NCBI GenBank assembly: GCA_015487515.1 | Contig: WFPQ01000340.1 | Coordinates: 1 to 5,686 of the forward strand | Direction of reading: 5' to 3' | From: Hyphomicrobiales bacterium | Lineage (GTDB): Bacteria > Pseudomonadota > Alphaproteobacteria > Rhizobiales > Devosiaceae | Length of the DNA: 5,686 nt | In this document: positions 4,667 to 5,686 of the stretch, one piece after another | How the letters are laid out: each line of letters begins with the position of its first letter | Numbering within the stretch: the stretch's first letter is position 1 | The notes under the pieces: generated by a model | Told to the model about the DNA's origin: nothing | Databases searched by the model: none | The model's input: the letters and a program-made list of their open reading frames with translations, nothing else | Made by a program: the position numbers and the translations under genes

Positions 4667-5686
4667 AGGCGTTCAGTTGGCAGACAGGCTTTTGCCGGAT
4701 GGCTGTTTGTTGCCCCGTTTCTTGTTTCGCTGGGGGTGTTCTTCATCTGGGCGATCCTGCGGACCGTCTGGTTTTCCCTGACGGACTACAATCTTTTTGG
4801 AACTCCGGCATTCGTGGGGCTCGAAAACTTCGTCAACCTGTTTCTTGATGAACTGTTCATCTTTGCCCTGAGAAACAGCATCAGCTTTGCGCTCATAGTT
4901 ACCGGGGCTCAGACCATTCTGGCTCTGCTTCTGGCCCTGCTGGTCAACAGCGCAGCAAGGGCCAGGGGCATTGCGCGCACCATATTTTATTTTCCCTCGA
5001 TAATGTCGAGTGCCGCCATGACACTGATATTCCTGTGGCTGTTCCAGCGCCAGGGACTCATGAGCGCGCTGGTGGGCAATATACTGAACCTGCGCTGGAT
5101 AATCCTGACATTCTTCCTGGTGGCGGCCCTGGTGCAGTTATTGCTGGTTTTCAATGCGAAAAGCAAATATGAAGGGGTCAAACTGCTTGATCCCTATTTC
5201 CTGCTGGGCTCTATGCTGGCCGGATTGCTCGGGGCAATTGTGGTCCGCATTGGCGGATTCGTTCCCATATATGACGAAAGAATGCTGATAAGCTGGCTCA
5301 ACAGCAGGGATGTGTTCCTGTTCATGCCACGCACCCTCTGGTCGGTGGCGCTGATGAATGTCTTTACCACCGTGCCAACCCTGATGCTGCTGTTTCTTGC
5401 CGGGCTGCAATCGGTTCCCCTGTCCCTTTATGATGCGGCAAGAATGGACGGGGCCAATGCCTTTTACCGTTTTTTCAACGTGACCCTGCCCTCCCTGACC
5501 CCGGTAACCTTTGCGGTGGTTACCCTTGGCCTGATCGGCACCCTGCAAATGTTTGACCAGGTGGCAATTCTCGGGGCGGCAGCGCCCCTGGAAAGCCGGA
5601 TCACCCTGGCATATTACACCTATTACAACACATTCCCCCCGGGTGGTTCCCCCAATATCGGGCTGGCCAGCGCCAGTGCCCTGACA
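4664..5686 (+). CDS. Sugar ABC transporter permease, MalF/UgpA type, 3'-truncated
   Basis: This is an inner-membrane subunit of the carbohydrate importer whose binding protein is encoded upstream. The frame is open from TTG 4664 to the last base, 341 codons without a stop. Residues 256-276 carry the EAA loop that docks on the ATPase: YDAARMDG, then a spacer ending LP. Core helices are at about 12-34, 72-95, 106-128, 222-248 and 280-300; the last is missing. FLAGLQSVP just before the EAA loop and the N-terminal AFAGWLFVAPFL are typical. Unusual is a stretch of about 65 residues (143-207) between helices 3 and 4 with two further hydrophobic segments (about 143-163 and 177-197) joined by a polar, charged linker. 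Most relatives have a short loop there and total about 290-300 residues. The start is chosen because no upstream in-frame ATG or GTG exists and it leaves a normal short N-terminus. Family call is firm; the sugar is unknown. Confidence 0.92.
   Translation, partial: MRRSVGRQAFAGWLFVAPFLVSLGVFFIWAILRTVWFSLTDYNLFGTPAFVGLENFVNLFLDELFIFALRNSISFALIVTGAQTILALLLALLVNSAARARGIARTIFYFPSIMSSAAMTLIFLWLFQRQGLMSALVGNILNLRWIILTFFLVAALVQLLLVFNAKSKYEGVKLLDPYFLLGSMLAGLLGAIVVRIGGFVPIYDERMLISWLNSRDVFLFMPRTLWSVALMNVFTTVPTLMLLFLAGLQSVPLSLYDAARMDGANAFYRFFNVTLPSLTPVTFAVVTLGLIGTLQMFDQVAILGAAAPLESRITLAYYTYYNTFPPGGSPNIGLASASALT

Overview
The window looks like chromosomal DNA of a Gram-negative alphaproteobacterium of moderately high GC. 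The evidence is the tRNA-Phe, whose GCCCGGG acceptor arm and body resemble alphaproteobacterial tRNA-Phe genes as I remember them, a solute-binding protein with a plain signal peptide and no lipobox (so periplasmic), and LacI-controlled sugar ABC genes of the kind common in that class. The genus cannot be read from the sequence.

Layout. (1) Positions 1-1432 (+) hold an ABC-2-type export-like module: the 3' part of an ATPase gene, whose Walker A lies outside the window, overlapping by 8 bp a six-helix membrane subunit. (2) Positions 1433-1812 have no gene. They lie between convergent transcription units and hold two candidate terminator hairpins and seven tandem copies of an 11-bp unit. (3) Positions 1813-1951 (-) hold tRNA-Phe(GAA) with encoded CCA, a good sigma70-type promoter with a C-rich discriminator, and an inverted repeat in the precursor leader. 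(4) Positions 2128-3087 (-) hold a LacI-family repressor. (5) Positions 3088-3357 are a divergent control region with a perfect 18-bp palindrome embedded in two overlapping, oppositely directed promoters. (6) Positions 3358-5686 (+) hold a carbohydrate ABC importer operon: a periplasmic binding protein, a 70-bp gap with a hairpin, then a MalF-type permease that starts with TTG and runs off the window.

How the genes work together. The repressor probably binds the palindrome, shutting the importer promoter and its own, until a sugar ligand releases it. The binding protein would then deliver sugar to the permease. The second permease, ATPase and catabolic enzymes are presumably downstream, outside the window. 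The exact sugar is not inferable.

Most of the window is ordinary. The points most worth checking are an insert of about 65 residues, probably two extra membrane helices, between helices 3 and 4 of the sugar permease; the tight divergent promoter/operator arrangement; and the 11-bp tandem repeat. I found no evidence of a novel defence, mobile or RNA-guided system.
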